The notes beneath the pieces were generated by a model that searched no databases, was not told where the DNA came from, and was given only the letters and a program-made list of their open reading frames with translations. Shown here one piece after another: positions 14,600 through 23,289 of a stretch of DNA of 34,484 nt. Position 1 is the first letter of the stretch. Each line of letters begins with the position of its first letter. The stretch is from DATEOR01 sp963766725 (GTDB taxonomy: Bacteria > Actinomycetota > Thermoleophilia > Gaiellales > Gaiellaceae): contig CAVYBK010000009.1 of assembly GCA_963766725.1 (NCBI GenBank), positions 1 to 34,484 on the forward strand, in the 5' to 3' direction. The position numbers and the translations under genes were made by a program.

Positions 14600-15426
14600 T
14601 TGCGGCTCGACCATCCCCCTCATTCCGGTCGAGGCCGTCGAGCCCGTCTGGTTCGGCCTCGTGGATCACGTCGAGGACCTCGCCTTCGAGGCGGATGGGA
14701 CGATCTGGTGCGGCGGCGAGGAAGGGCAGGTGTACCGCGGCCGCCTCGACGGCGCGCCCGAGATCGTCGCGCGCACCCCGGGGCGGACATACGGCTTCGC
14801 GCTCGGGCCCGACGGCGCCTGCTACTGCGCCGACGTCGCCGACCCGGGGATCTACCGGATCGACTCCGAAGGAGAGGTCGAGCGCGTCTCGGCGGGAACC
14901 GCGGACCGGACCGGCTCTGCTTCCCAACGACCTCGCCTTCCTATCGAGCGGCGAGCTCCTCTTCTCGGATTCGGGGAACTGGGGTGGTGACGACGGCTGC
15001 ATCTATGCGGTCGGCACGGACGGGTCGACGCGGGTGGTGGACACGACCTGCGCCGCCTACCCGAACGGCCTCTGCGTCTCGCCGGACGGAAGCGAGGTCG
15101 CTGTGGTCGAGTCGACGCTCCCGGGCGTCAGCGTTCTCTCGCTCGGCGCCGACGGCTCGTTGTCGGACCGGCGGGTGCTCGTCGAGCTGCCCGGCACCGT
15201 GCCGGACGGCCTCCTCTACGACAACGAGGGCCGGCTGCTCATCTCCTTCTGGTCGCCGGACGCGGTCCTGCGATTGGAGGCAGACGGCGAGCTCACGACG
15301 GTCGTCAACGACCCGCTCCGCGTCGCCCTCAACCAGCCGACCAACATCGCCTTCGTCCCGGGGACGAACCGCCTCGTCGCGGCCAACATCGGCGACCGCT
15401 ACCTGTCTGTCTTCGAATACGCCTAG
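14600..15426 (+). CDS. SMP-30/gluconolactonase-like beta-propeller protein, frameshifted
   Basis: Repeated blade-like segments (DGTIWCGGEEGQVYRG, DGACYCADVADPGIYRID, GELLFSDSGNWGGDDGCIYAV, NGLCVSPDGSEVAVVES, DGLLYDNEGRLLISFWS) are those of the SMP-30/strictosidine-synthase propeller superfamily. The first part runs in one frame (VEPVWFGLVDHVEDLAFEADG). A +1 shift near 14910 is needed to reach LLPNDLAFLSSGELLF, which continues to the stop. The start is uncertain. A GTG at 14661 is in frame. A TTG at 14600 would give MRLDHP joined to LIPVEAVEPVWFG if one C of the CCCCC run near 14615 is extra, and has TAGGCT nine bases before it. Substrate unknown. It shares CTAG with the convergent VOC gene. 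Confidence 0.75.
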
Positions 15427-15813
15427 ACGCGCTGCTCGAAAGCGATGATGTTGCCGTCGGGATCGCGCGCCCAGGAGGCGCGAAGGTCCCCGATCATGGC
15501 GATCCCGTTCTCCGTCTTCAGGTCGGGGAGGTCGTACTCCTCGAAGGCGACTCCGCGTTCGCGAAGGCCGGCGACGACCGACGTCGAGATCCTCGACGCG
15601 GAATCCGGCCACCGTACCGCGGCTCTGGCCTGCGGCCACGCTCTCGTAAACGACCAATGACCCGTCGCCCGCCCGGAACTCGGCCTCGCGGTTCTCGGGC
15701 AGGTCGTCTCGGCGGATCTGGAGCTCGAGCCCGAGCGTGCCGCCGTAGAACTCCACGGCCCTCTCCACGTCGGACACCGGCACGATCGCCGCGATCTCAG
15801 CCTTTCCCAGCAT
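15423..15813 (-). CDS. VOC/glyoxalase-family protein, frameshifted
   Basis: Starts MLGKAEIAAIVPVSDVERAVEFYGGTLGLEL, the typical first beta-alpha-beta module of the vicinal-oxygen-chelate fold. Near 15580 one extra base breaks the frame; the second module continues VVAGLRERGVAFEEYDLPDL and ends ASWARDPDGNIIAFEQRV, the canonical C-terminus. The repaired protein is about 129 residues, the normal length. Substrate unknown: these are often dioxygenases, glyoxalase I relatives or resistance proteins. The ribosome site AAGGAGGAG is ideal. It is the last gene of the amine oxidase-GNAT-VOC run. Confidence 0.82.
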
Positions 15814-15828
15814 GCGCTCCTCCTTCGG

Positions 15829-16341
15829 TCATGCGCGCCACACGCGCTCGCCTTCGAATTCTTCCTCCGTCTGCTGGAGCCCGGCGCGCTCGGCGACGAT
15901 CTCGGAGGCTCGGTGCCCCGGGTGGATATTGGCCCCGATCTCGTCAATGCCCTGCCGCTGCGCCCACTCGACGAGCGCGACCGCGGCCTCCGAGGCATAC
16001 CCCTTGCCTTGCCACGGGATCCCGATCATCCAGCCGAGGCGGGCCACCTGTCTCTCCCCCGCTGATCGCACCGTCGCCTGCACCGTGCCGAGAGCCTGTG
16101 AGTCGAGGCGGCGGCGCACCACCCAGTTCAGCCAATCCTCTCCCTCGCGCGGAGAGCCCGCGGCAAGGAGAACGAAGCGATCGTGGAGCTCGGTGACCGA
16201 AGCCAGTCGATCGCCGGTGAACTCGTGCAGGCGATCGTCGTCGAGGACCTCGCAGAGCTCGTCCGCGTCCTCGGCCTGGAGCGGCACGAGCACGAGGCGC
16301 TCGGTGGCGATGATCGCCGCCTCTATCGCCGGAGCGCCCAC
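15829..16341 (-). CDS. GNAT-family N-acetyltransferase (RimJ/RimL-like)
   Basis: A 170-residue acetyltransferase. ATERLVLVPLQAEDADEL is the usual first strand and helix, and MIGIPWQGKGYASEAAVALVEWA contains the acetyl-CoA pyrophosphate loop (Q-G-K-G-Y-A). NIHPGHRASEIVAERAGLQ is the typical C-terminal segment of the RimJ type. I placed the start at the in-frame GTG at 16341, which overlaps the end of the amine oxidase gene by 19 bases. The TERL motif lies upstream of the next GTG (16293), so that start would truncate the fold. Substrate unknown. The stop is 16 bases before the VOC gene. Confidence 0.82.
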   Translation of the reverse strand: MGAPAIEAAIIATERLVLVPLQAEDADELCEVLDDDRLHEFTGDRLASVTELHDRFVLLAAGSPREGEDWLNWVVRRRLDSQALGTVQATVRSAGERQVARLGWMIGIPWQGKGYASEAAVALVEWAQRQGIDEIGANIHPGHRASEIVAERAGLQQTEEEFEGERVWRA

Positions 16342-17604
16342 GCGCCCGCCTTGAGCCCCGACTCGATGGCGCCGTCCATGAACCCCGCCCAGCCGTTGGC
16401 GAAGTCGCTGCCGGCGATGAGGACGTTGCCCTCCGGCCGCTGCATCTCGGCGTGGTAGTCCGTGTACCAGCCCGGCCGGTGGATCGCCCACGTGCCGCGT
16501 GAGAACTCGTCGGCGAGCCAGTCGTGCGCATACGCCGCGATCGCCTCGTAGCCGGGGATGATGTCGTCGAGCTGGCGCTGCACCGCCTCGAGGTCCGACG
16601 CGTCGCAGATCTCCTGGTCGTAGCCGAAGCCGATCATGAGCTGCGTCCCGTCGGGGTAGATGATCTCGGTGTCGAGATAGCCGAACGGGTGCCCGCGTTT
16701 GATCCCGTTCGTGAAGACCGGCTCGCCGCGCGCGTGGATGAAGATCTTGACGCCGCGCGAGGCCTGGCCGAGGTCGATCGCGGCGCGCTTCGTCTCGGAG
16801 AGCGGCGGGTCGAACTCGATCCCGCCGAGTGCGTTCAGCGGAACAGCCACCACGACCTTCCCGGCCTCGATGGTCTCCGCCGCGCGCGTGTGCACCTCGA
16901 CGCGGCCGTCCCCCTGGGTGACCGAGGCGACCGGCGTTTCCAGAGCGCGTCTCGTACGGCGCCTTCGTCGCGATCGCCTGCACGAGGCTCTGCGTCCCGT
17001 CCAGGAAGGTGATGCGGCCCCCTGTCTGCTGCGTGAGCGCGAGGCTGCCGCCCGAGAGCGCGTGCCAGCGAAGCACCGCCACAGCGCCGGCGTCGTCCAA
17101 ATGCCCGTGCGCAAGCGACTCGAGCTCGGCCCAGAGGACGTCGCGCTCCTCCTCGTCGAGGTCGAGCTCGTCGACGCGCTCCGCGATCGTCTGCCGGTCG
17201 AAGCGCGCCAGCTTGTCCGCCGAGAAGAGCGGGTCGTGCGGAAGCGGGAGCGCCTCCTCGACGCCGTCGACGAACTGGTCCCAGCCGCGCTCGGCAATCG
17301 CGTCGCGCTCCGTGATCGGCCCCGAGCGGCGCTCGTCGCCCGCGAACCAGCTCGAGATCTGCGCGTCCTCGCCGAGCTCGACGCCGAGCCCGGCCCGCGT
17401 GATCTCCGCCCAGACATGCGGCTGGTGCCAGTGGACCCAGCCGCCCCCGAGCTCGACGTCGGTGTCGTTCCAGCGGTGCGTCCAGGTGCGGCCACCCAGC
17501 CGGTCGCGCGCCTCGAGGAGGAGCGTGGAGGCCCCGCCCAGGGTCGCCTCGCGGGCGGCCGTGACGCCCGCGAACCCACCGCCGATGACGACGACGTCGT
17601 ACAC
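16323..17604 (-). CDS. flavin amine oxidase (MAO family), frameshifted
   Basis: FAD-dependent amine oxidase. The N-terminal dinucleotide fold is VVVIGGGFAGVTAAREA, followed by LLLEARDRLGGRTWT, the GG motif of flavin amine oxidases, and VELGGGWVHWHQPH. Near 16945 an extra base shifts the frame between ATKAPYE and ALETPVASVTQGDG. After it, VVVAVPLNALGGIEFDPPL, FGYLDTEIIYPDG and the C-terminal FAD motif VLIAGSDFANGWAGFMDGAIESG are intact. The repaired length is about 426 residues, as expected for the family. GTG start with TAGATT eight bases before it. The substrate amine is not identifiable. It overlaps the GNAT gene. Confidence 0.85.
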
Positions 17605-17612
17605 GGAAGGCG

Positions 17613-17618
17613 AATCTA
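17613..17618 (-). promoter_or_regulatory. -10-like box TAGATT before amine oxidase (leaderless start)
   Basis: TAGATT on the minus strand ends eight bases before the GTG at 17604. No Shine-Dalgarno sequence is present. The 59-base spacer is shared with the divergent lipoprotein operon, whose own TAGTCA box lies seven bases before its ATG. Confidence 0.45.
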
Positions 17619-17663
17619 CCCGCCCGGGCTTACCGCCGGAAAAAGCCGGGTAGTCAGCGGGCC

Positions 17664-18050
17664 ATGCGGTGGGCGGTGTTGCTCCTCTCGATCGCGCTTC
17701 TGATCCCGGCCTGCAACGGGGGCACGGTCGACCAGCATGCGCTCGACAACGACTCGGACGCGATCGACTCGCTCGCCTGCGAGGGTGCGCTGCTCGCCCA
17801 CCAGGTCGTCGACGGAGCGACCACCGAGCCGTTCACCCGCGTTCACGCCGGCGAGCTCGCGACCCGCGCCTCCAACTTCGAGGACGCGCTCTCCCAGCGG
17901 CCCACCACCCCGGGCATCGAGAGCGCCGTCCGCAAGGAAGCCGAGAAGGCAGGGCGCGTCGCGGACCTTCTCCACCAGCTCGAGGCGAACGACGCCGACA
18001 GCGCCGCAGATCTCAAGGGGCGGCTGGAGCAGGAAGGCGACTGCGCGTGA
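17664..18050 (+). CDS. small lipoprotein of unknown function, first gene of Nramp-like operon
   Basis: A 128-residue protein with a short Arg-containing N-terminus, a hydrophobic signal (about 4-15) and a lipobox LIPAC with C17 as the lipidation site. The mature part is helical and charged (EGALLAHQVVDGATTEPFTRVHAGELATRASNFEDAL and a C-terminal KEAEKAGRVADLLHQLEAND region). Two further cysteines occur, one near position 40 and one at 127. It has no recognised family. Its stop overlaps the GTG of the transporter gene, so a role on the outer face of the same transport system is plausible but unproven. Confidence 0.78.
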   Translation: MRWAVLLLSIALLIPACNGGTVDQHALDNDSDAIDSLACEGALLAHQVVDGATTEPFTRVHAGELATRASNFEDALSQRPTTPGIESAVRKEAEKAGRVADLLHQLEANDADSAADLKGRLEQEGDCA

Positions 18051-19270
18051 AGATCTTCCAGATCGCGCTCGGCATCCTCGCGGCGATCGGCGGCTTCGTC
18101 GACATCGGCGACCTCGTCTTCAACGTCTCCGCCGGAGCGACCTTCGGATACGAGCTCCTCTGGGTCGTCGTGATCGGCGTCGTCGGCATCAGCGTGTACT
18201 CGGAGATGTGCGGCCGCGTCGCGGCCATCTCGCAGAAGGCCGTCTTCGACGCCGTACGCGAGCGGGTGGGGTTCTCGGCCGGCCTCACGACGCTGATCGC
18301 CGCTCAGATCGTGAACCTGATGACGCTCGCAGCCGAGATCGGCGGCCTGGCGATCTGCCTCCGGCTGCTCTCGGGACTTCCGTACCGCTGGCTGATCCTC
18401 GTCGCAATCGTCGTCATCGCCCTCGTCGTCTGGACGGTCTCGTTCGACTGGATCGAGCGGATCTTCGGCTACGGGGGCCTCTGCCTCCTCGTCTTCGCGG
18501 TCGCGGCGGTCAAGCTGCATCCCGACTGGGGAGCCGTCGCGCACGGCTTCGTCCCGCATATCAACACGAACGACCCCGTCCTCTACCTCTACTTCGCCGT
18601 CGGGCTCCTCGGGGCCGCGATGACGCCGTACGAGGTCTACTTCTACTCCTCGGGCGCGATCGAGGAGGGCTGGAAGGCGAAGGATCTCTCGATCAACCGC
18701 CTGAATGCCATGATCGGCTACGGGCTCGGCGGCGTGCTCTCCTTCACGCTCATGATCACCGGCGGCGCGCTCTTCCTCGCCGAGGGGATCGAGCCCGAGA
18801 CACTCGGGACGATCGCCATGGGCGCCCAGGTTCCGCTCGGCACAGCGGGTCTCATCCTCGCCCTCGTCGGCATCCTCTTCGCAGTCGGCGGCGCCTCGAT
18901 CGACACGCTCTTCGCCGGCGCGTACAACCTCGCGCAGTTCATGGGCTGGGAGTGGGGTCGCTATCGCAGCAATGCGGGCGCGCCGCGCTTCACGCTCACG
19001 TGGCTCGTGCTCCTCGTGCTCGCGTTCGGGGTCGTCATGACGGGCGTCGACCCGGTGATGCTGACGGAGTACGCGGTCATCTTCTCCGTGGTCGCCCTGC
19101 CGCTCACGTACCTCCCGATCCTGCTCGTGGCGAACGACAAGGCCTACATGGGCACGCATGCGAACGGGCGGCTGGCGAACGTCCTCGGCATCGCCTACTT
19201 CGTGATCATCCTTGGAGTGTCGCTCTCCGCGATCCCCCTGATGATCCTCACCAACGTGGGGCAGTCGTGA
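18047..19270 (+). CDS. Nramp-family divalent metal transporter with altered metal-site motifs
   Basis: A 407-residue integral membrane protein with about eleven hydrophobic segments. TM1 (ILAAIGGFVDIGDLVFNVSAG, then FGYELLWVVV) aligns with the Nramp DPGN helix, but here the motif is D19-I-G-D22. TM6 carries GAAMTPYEVYFYSSG, where classical manganese/iron Nramps have a Met-Pro-His motif: Thr193, Tyr195 and Glu196 replace Met, His and Asn. Loss of the methionine is known in Nramp-related magnesium transporters, so the ion may be magnesium or another hard cation. GTG start overlapping the lipoprotein stop. The next two genes also overlap in GTGA fashion. Confidence 0.85.
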   Translation: MKIFQIALGILAAIGGFVDIGDLVFNVSAGATFGYELLWVVVIGVVGISVYSEMCGRVAAISQKAVFDAVRERVGFSAGLTTLIAAQIVNLMTLAAEIGGLAICLRLLSGLPYRWLILVAIVVIALVVWTVSFDWIERIFGYGGLCLLVFAVAAVKLHPDWGAVAHGFVPHINTNDPVLYLYFAVGLLGAAMTPYEVYFYSSGAIEEGWKAKDLSINRLNAMIGYGLGGVLSFTLMITGGALFLAEGIEPETLGTIAMGAQVPLGTAGLILALVGILFAVGGASIDTLFAGAYNLAQFMGWEWGRYRSNAGAPRFTLTWLVLLVLAFGVVMTGVDPVMLTEYAVIFSVVALPLTYLPILLVANDKAYMGTHANGRLANVLGIAYFVIILGVSLSAIPLMILTNVGQS

Positions 19271-19617
19271 GCGAAGAGCTCGATCTCGCCCTCGGCATCC
19301 TCGACCACCAGCTCCTCGATCGCGACGGGCGCCGCTGCGGCAACGTGGACGACCTCGCCATCGAGGGAGGGCCTGGCGAGGACGCCGAGGTCGTGGCGAT
19401 CCTCAGCGGCCCGGGTGTGTGGCCGAACAGGGCAGGCCTGCTGGGACGGCTCGCCGGGCGGATCGGAGGCGGTGGACGCGTCCGCGTCCCGTGGTCGGAG
19501 GTGGCGGAAGTCGAGTCGCACGTCCTGCTGAAGAAACGGGCAGCCGACTACGGCCTCGGCGCAGGGGACGACCGCCTCCGCCCGTTCATCGAACGCATCC
19601 CCGGAGCCAACCGGTGA
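19267..19617 (+). CDS. PRC-barrel-like cytoplasmic protein 1
   Basis: A 116-residue soluble protein: LDLALGILDHQLLDRDGRRCGNVDDLAIEGGPGEDAEVVAIL, then a loop rich in Gly, and RVRVPWSEVAEVESHVLLKK. The pattern of a strand, D-x-D/G-x-R-x-G-x-V-D, strand, and a closing PW-x-x-V strand is that of PRC-barrel domains. In transporter-linked proteins these often act as cytoplasmic sensory or docking modules. Its GTG overlaps the transporter stop and its TGA overlaps the next start. The family call is from pattern only. Confidence 0.7.
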   Translation: MSEELDLALGILDHQLLDRDGRRCGNVDDLAIEGGPGEDAEVVAILSGPGVWPNRAGLLGRLAGRIGGGGRVRVPWSEVAEVESHVLLKKRAADYGLGAGDDRLRPFIERIPGANR

Positions 19618-19892
19618 GGACGCTCTCCTCTCTGTGCGGACGGAAGATCGTCACCGAGAGCGGCGAGGCGCTCGGGCGCTGCCACGACGTGCGCGCCGAG
19701 CTCGGCGCGTCGCGGCTCCGCGTCACCGGCCTCGTCCTGGGGCGCAAGGGCCACCTCGAGCACTTCGGGATCGGGGCTCAGGCAAGCGCTTCGTCAGCAC
19801 GCGTGCGCGATACCGACGTCATCCCGTGGAAGGACGTCGTTCGCTTCGAGGCCGACCGAATCGTGGTGCGCGACTCCGCCGCAGAGGGGTGA
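19614..19892 (+). CDS. PRC-barrel-like cytoplasmic protein 2
   Basis: A 92-residue soluble protein: LCGRKIVTESGEALGRCHDVRAELGASRLRVTGLVLGRKGHLEHFGIG followed by VIPWKDVVRFEADRIVVRDS. The G-x-x-V-x-x-x-x-G-x-x-x-G strand pair and the closing IPW strand are those of a PRC-barrel. It differs clearly from the preceding gene, so the two are not a recent duplication. Last gene of the overlapping set; GTG start shared with the previous TGA. Confidence 0.72.
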   Translation: MRTLSSLCGRKIVTESGEALGRCHDVRAELGASRLRVTGLVLGRKGHLEHFGIGAQASASSARVRDTDVIPWKDVVRFEADRIVVRDSAAEG

Positions 19893-19933
19893 GCGGCGAA
19901 GGAGTGGCGCAGCGAGTCCTGAATTGAAGCTGC

Positions 19934-20606
19934 GTGACCCGAAGGGACATCGTCCGCGCCGTGGACAGCTACGCGAGCCTGCTCGTCCTCTTGCTCGCCA
20001 ACTTCTTCGTGATCGAGCTCGTGACCGACGCGCGCTGGGGCGCGGTCGCGAGCATCCTCCTCGCGGCGGCCGCGCTCATCGTCGCGATCAGCGATCCGGA
20101 CGCCGGCGAAGGGCTCGAAGACGTGGCACTGGATCCTCATCGCCCTCTGCGTCGCGCTCGCGCCGATCGTCCTCCTCGTCACGTCGTCGTCGGTTCTCGG
20201 CGTCGCGTACCTCGTTCCCGTCGGGCTGCTCGCGAGCGCGACCCTCCCGGTGACCCTGAGCCGCATCGCCCACCACAAGCGGGTCACTGCCGAGACGATC
20301 CTCGGCGCCACCTGCGCCTACATCCTCTTCGGGCTTCTCTTCGCGTTCGTCTACCTCGCTCTCGGCGAGCTCCGCGACGCGCCGTTCTTCGCCCAGCCCG
20401 GGCCGCACGAAGCGTCCGAGTACATCTACTTCAGCTTCGTCGCCCTGACGACGCTCGGCTTCGGCGACCTCTCACCCGCGGTCGGGCTGCCCCAGGCGCT
20501 GACGGTCATCGAGGCGCTCCTCGGCAGCGTCTTCCTCGTCACCCTGGTCGCGCGGCTCGTGACGCTCTGGGTGCGCCAGGACGAGCTCGGACACGCGCGC
20601 GGCTAG
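19934..20606 (+). CDS. ion channel protein with potassium-type pore, frameshifted
   Basis: The pore loop FSFVALTTLGFGDLSPAVG matches the potassium selectivity filter (T-x-G-F/Y-G-D), with one hydrophobic helix before (AYILFGLLFAFVYLAL) and one after (ALLGSVFLVTLVARLVTLWV). Upstream are four more hydrophobic segments without an arginine-rich voltage sensor. After about residue 57 (ISDPDAGE) the frame shifts by one extra base near 20110 and continues TWHWILIALCVALAPIVLL. The repaired protein is about 223 residues with six membrane segments. GTG start with no good ribosome site. Channel class by filter is well supported; ion and gating unknown. The stop shares CTAG with the convergent gene. Confidence 0.8.
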
Positions 20607-21159
20607 GGCTTGACGATCTCGAAGCGCGGGGACACGGCCGCCCGCGGTAGCCGTCGTCCACGAGTAGGCGGACCTCGTACGTCCCGGGCTGACCGGCCAG
20701 GCTCCGCCAAGCGCGGATTCGCCGCGGAGGGTCGTCGAGCCTTGGATCGAGGCGTGCGTGTACTCGTAGAGGGGGTAGTTGCCGTTGCCGCAGAAGCCGG
20801 CCGAGCACGTCGCGTGTTCGGGTTGTCTGCGCTCTCCCGGCCGGGAACACGGACATCCAGTCCCACTTCATGCCGGGCGCCTTCGTCCACGAGACCTCGA
20901 TCGGCTCGCCGACCTTGTAGGCGACTTGTTCGTCGAGACCGTCGTTGTCGCGCCAGGCCGGTAGAGGAAGAACCGTGCTCGTGACCACCTCGCCGCTGCT
21001 GTCGATGAGCTCGGCGTCGTATTCGCCCGGATGAAGGTCGGCGGTCGGAAACGAAAGCGTCCCGACGACTGATCCTCCGGTCGATTCGTCGCGTCGGACA
21101 CCGCGTCGGCGGCGTAAGACCACCGTTTCACCGGGCTTGGCGTGGAAGCGGACGCTCAC
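20603..21159 (-). pseudogene. beta-sandwich protein, several frameshifts
   Basis: Starts with GTG overlapping the stop of the upstream phosphatase-type gene. The first 90 residues are clean: VRFHAKPGETVVLRRRR, VGTLSFPTADLHPGEYDAELIDSSGEV and VGEPIEVSWTKAPGMKWDWMSVFPAG, an immunoglobulin-like beta pattern. Then about four shifts between 20640 and 20840 scatter the rest across frames: ESADNPNTR, then CSAGFCGNGNYPLYEYTHASIQGS, then GQPGTYEVRLLVDDGYR, and SPRFEIVKP at the stop. When the pieces are joined the protein is about 185 residues. It is probably the C-terminal accessory domain or partner of the adjacent secreted enzyme. Family not named. Confidence 0.6.
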
Positions 21160-22158
21160 CTCTCGCCCTGCTCAGACTCCGGGCCTCGGCCGCGACCAGA
21201 ACTCGGCATGGGGGCGGGCGTCACGCGGAAGGTGGAGACCACCCAGCGGTGATCCGAGGGCCACATCGGAATCGACGGGATGTCGACGTTCTCGTTCCCG
21301 GCCTCCCCGACCACGCTGCTCGCGGTCGCCGTCGCCGGCCCCATCGAGAGGACCCAGTCGATGCGGTCGTGCACCTCGATGCTTGGCGCTCTCCGGGCCG
21401 ACCGGGCGTCCACGTAAAGCCGGGCCGGGCCACGGGGTCCGGATTCACCGACGCGGTACGAGTCCTCGAAGCCCCGCGTCCGCGAGCGCCTTCGAAACCG
21501 GCCACTCGACCGGGTACGGCATGTCGTCGCGCGCGGCGTCGGCAGCCTCCGTCCAGTCGAGATACGAGGGCGAGTTGAAGTCGCCGGTGAGGAAGACCGG
21601 GATGCCCATCGCCGCGAGCTGCGGAGGCTCTGGACCTGCTCTTCGACGGCCGGCACGCGGAGGCGGTTCTCGAGATCGAGCACCTCGTCGCCGCGTGGCA
21701 CCGTCGCGCGCCTCGTACGGCCCGTAGGGGTCGGAGGGCAGGTGGACGTTCGCGACGGCCACGACCGCCCCGGCTCCGGCTGGACGAAGACGTAGAGCCC
21801 GTCCGCGCCGCGCGGGTCGACGATCGGGAAGCGCGAGATGTACCTGCGTGCGCTCGCTGTAGTTCCAGCCGAGCGCCTCGGCGACCTTGCGGGTGTTCCT
21901 CGTCGCCTCCTGCAGGCCGACCACGTCGGCGCCTCGACGCGTTGATCGCGGCCGACGACCGGGGCGAACGTCTCCTGGCACCCGGCCGGATCGGTGCACC
22001 AGTCCCGCGTCTGCGAGGACCATCTCGTCGCCGCCGTAGAAGATGTTGAACGTCACGACCTGCGAGGCGTGATCTCGGGCGGCTTCGCGGCTGCTCGTCG
22101 CCGCCGCAGCAGCCTGCGGCGAGGCGGCCGCCAGGAGGGGGAGCAGGCCGAACAGCAT
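21156..22158 (-). pseudogene. secreted endonuclease/exonuclease/phosphatase-family protein, many frameshifts
   Basis: The ATG at 22158 gives a signal peptide (MLFGLLPLLAAASPQAAAA). Motifs of the EEP (DNase I-like) fold follow in order but in changing frames: VVTFNIFYGGDE, ADVVGLQEA with its metal Glu, VVAVANVHLPSDPYGPY, FLTGDFNSPSYLDWTEA with Asp and Asn, DRIDWVLSMG, GNENVDIPSIPMWPSDHRWVVSTF with the catalytic Asp-His. About eight single-base shifts are needed to join them. The segments themselves are well conserved, so this is either a stretch of poor sequence or a recently broken gene. The likely role is a secreted phosphodiesterase or nuclease. Confidence 0.72.
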
Positions 22159-22215
22159 GGGGCCGCGAATCCTCTCACGCTTGATACCCGCGGCACCACC
22201 GGGCAGCGTGACGGC

Positions 22216-23289
22216 ATGGCCACCGCCGACACCTCCGGGATCACGCTCGAGGAGCTGCAGCTCAGCGGGCGCAACCACTCGATCCCGCTCGAGGCCCTGA
22301 AGCACGACATCACGCCGATCGGCCTGCACTACCTCCTGATCCACTTCGACATCCCGAAGGTGGACGCGGAGACATGGCAGCTCGAGGTCGGCGGGCTCGT
22401 GGAGAAGCCCCTCGCGCTCACCCTGGCGGACGTGAAGGCGCGGCCGGCGCGGACGATGCCGGTGACCCTCGAATGCGCGGGCAACGGACGGGCGCTCATG
22501 GAGCCGCGGCCGTTGAGCCAGCCGTGGCTGGAAGGCGCCGTCGGGACGGCCGAGTGGACGGGCACGCCGCTCGCGCCGCTCCTCGAGGAGGCCGGTCTCG
22601 CCGCGGAGGCGAAGGAGATCGTCTTCAGCGGGCTCGACCGCGGGATCCAGGGCGACGTCGAGCACGCCTACGAGCGGAGCCTCCCCGTCGCCGAGGCGCA
22701 GCGCGACGAGATCCTCCTCGCCTACGAGATCAACGGGCAGCCGCTTCCTCCGCAGCACGGCTTCCCGCTTCGCCTGATCGTCCCCGGCTGGTACGGGATG
22801 ACGCACGTGAAGTGGCTCAGCTCGATCACCGCCGTGGCCGAGCCGTTCACGGGCTGGCAGCAGGACGTCGCCTACCACGTGCGCGAGTCCGAGGAGGAGC
22901 AGGGCGAGCCGGTCACGCGCATCAAGCCGCGCTCGCTGATGGTGCCGCCGGGGATCCCGGAGTTCCTCTCGCGGACGCGCTTCGTCGAGCCGGGCCCGTG
23001 CGCGATCGAGGGACGCGCGTGGTCGGGCCAGGCGCCGGTCTCCCGCGTGGAGTTCAGCGACGACGGCGGCGAGACCTGGGCGGACGCGGAGCTCGGCGAG
23101 CAGGCGGGCGAGTTCGCCTGGCGCGGGTGGAGCTACGCGTGGGACGCCGCCCCGGGCGAGCACGAGCTCTGCTGCCGCGCGACCGACGAGGCCGGCAACG
23201 TCCAGCCGCTCACGCCCGAGTGGAACTGGGACGGCGTCTGCAACAACGCGGTGCAGCGCGTGCAAGTCGTCGTCCGCTCCGCGGACTGA
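22216..23289 (+). CDS. sulfite oxidase-family molybdopterin oxidoreductase
   Basis: A 357-residue protein with the oxidoreductase molybdopterin-binding domain (about 45-225) and a C-terminal Mo-co dimerisation Ig-like domain (about 245-355). The molybdenum ligand is C87 in VTLECAGNGR. HGFPLRLIVPGWYGMTHVKWLSSI is the hallmark motif after it, and VSRVEFSDDGGETWADAEL with WNWDGVCNNAVQRV closes the dimerisation domain. There is no signal peptide, so it is likely cytoplasmic, unlike periplasmic YedY. Substrate unknown (sulfite or another oxyanion or sulfoxide). ATG at 22216. Its TGA overlaps the ATG of the next gene. Intact, in contrast to the neighbours. Confidence 0.92.
   Translation: MATADTSGITLEELQLSGRNHSIPLEALKHDITPIGLHYLLIHFDIPKVDAETWQLEVGGLVEKPLALTLADVKARPARTMPVTLECAGNGRALMEPRPLSQPWLEGAVGTAEWTGTPLAPLLEEAGLAAEAKEIVFSGLDRGIQGDVEHAYERSLPVAEAQRDEILLAYEINGQPLPPQHGFPLRLIVPGWYGMTHVKWLSSITAVAEPFTGWQQDVAYHVRESEEEQGEPVTRIKPRSLMVPPGIPEFLSRTRFVEPGPCAIEGRAWSGQAPVSRVEFSDDGGETWADAELGEQAGEFAWRGWSYAWDAAPGEHELCCRATDEAGNVQPLTPEWNWDGVCNNAVQRVQVVVRSAD

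Noticed and set aside
16287..16293. GTG codons at 16293 or 16287 as the GNAT start
   Set aside because: They would remove the conserved TERL beginning of the fold; the in-frame GTG at 16341 keeps it.
17605..17663. Hairpin in the spacer between amine oxidase and lipoprotein genes
   Set aside because: The arms near CCCGGGCTT and AAAGCCGGG are not properly complementary when aligned.
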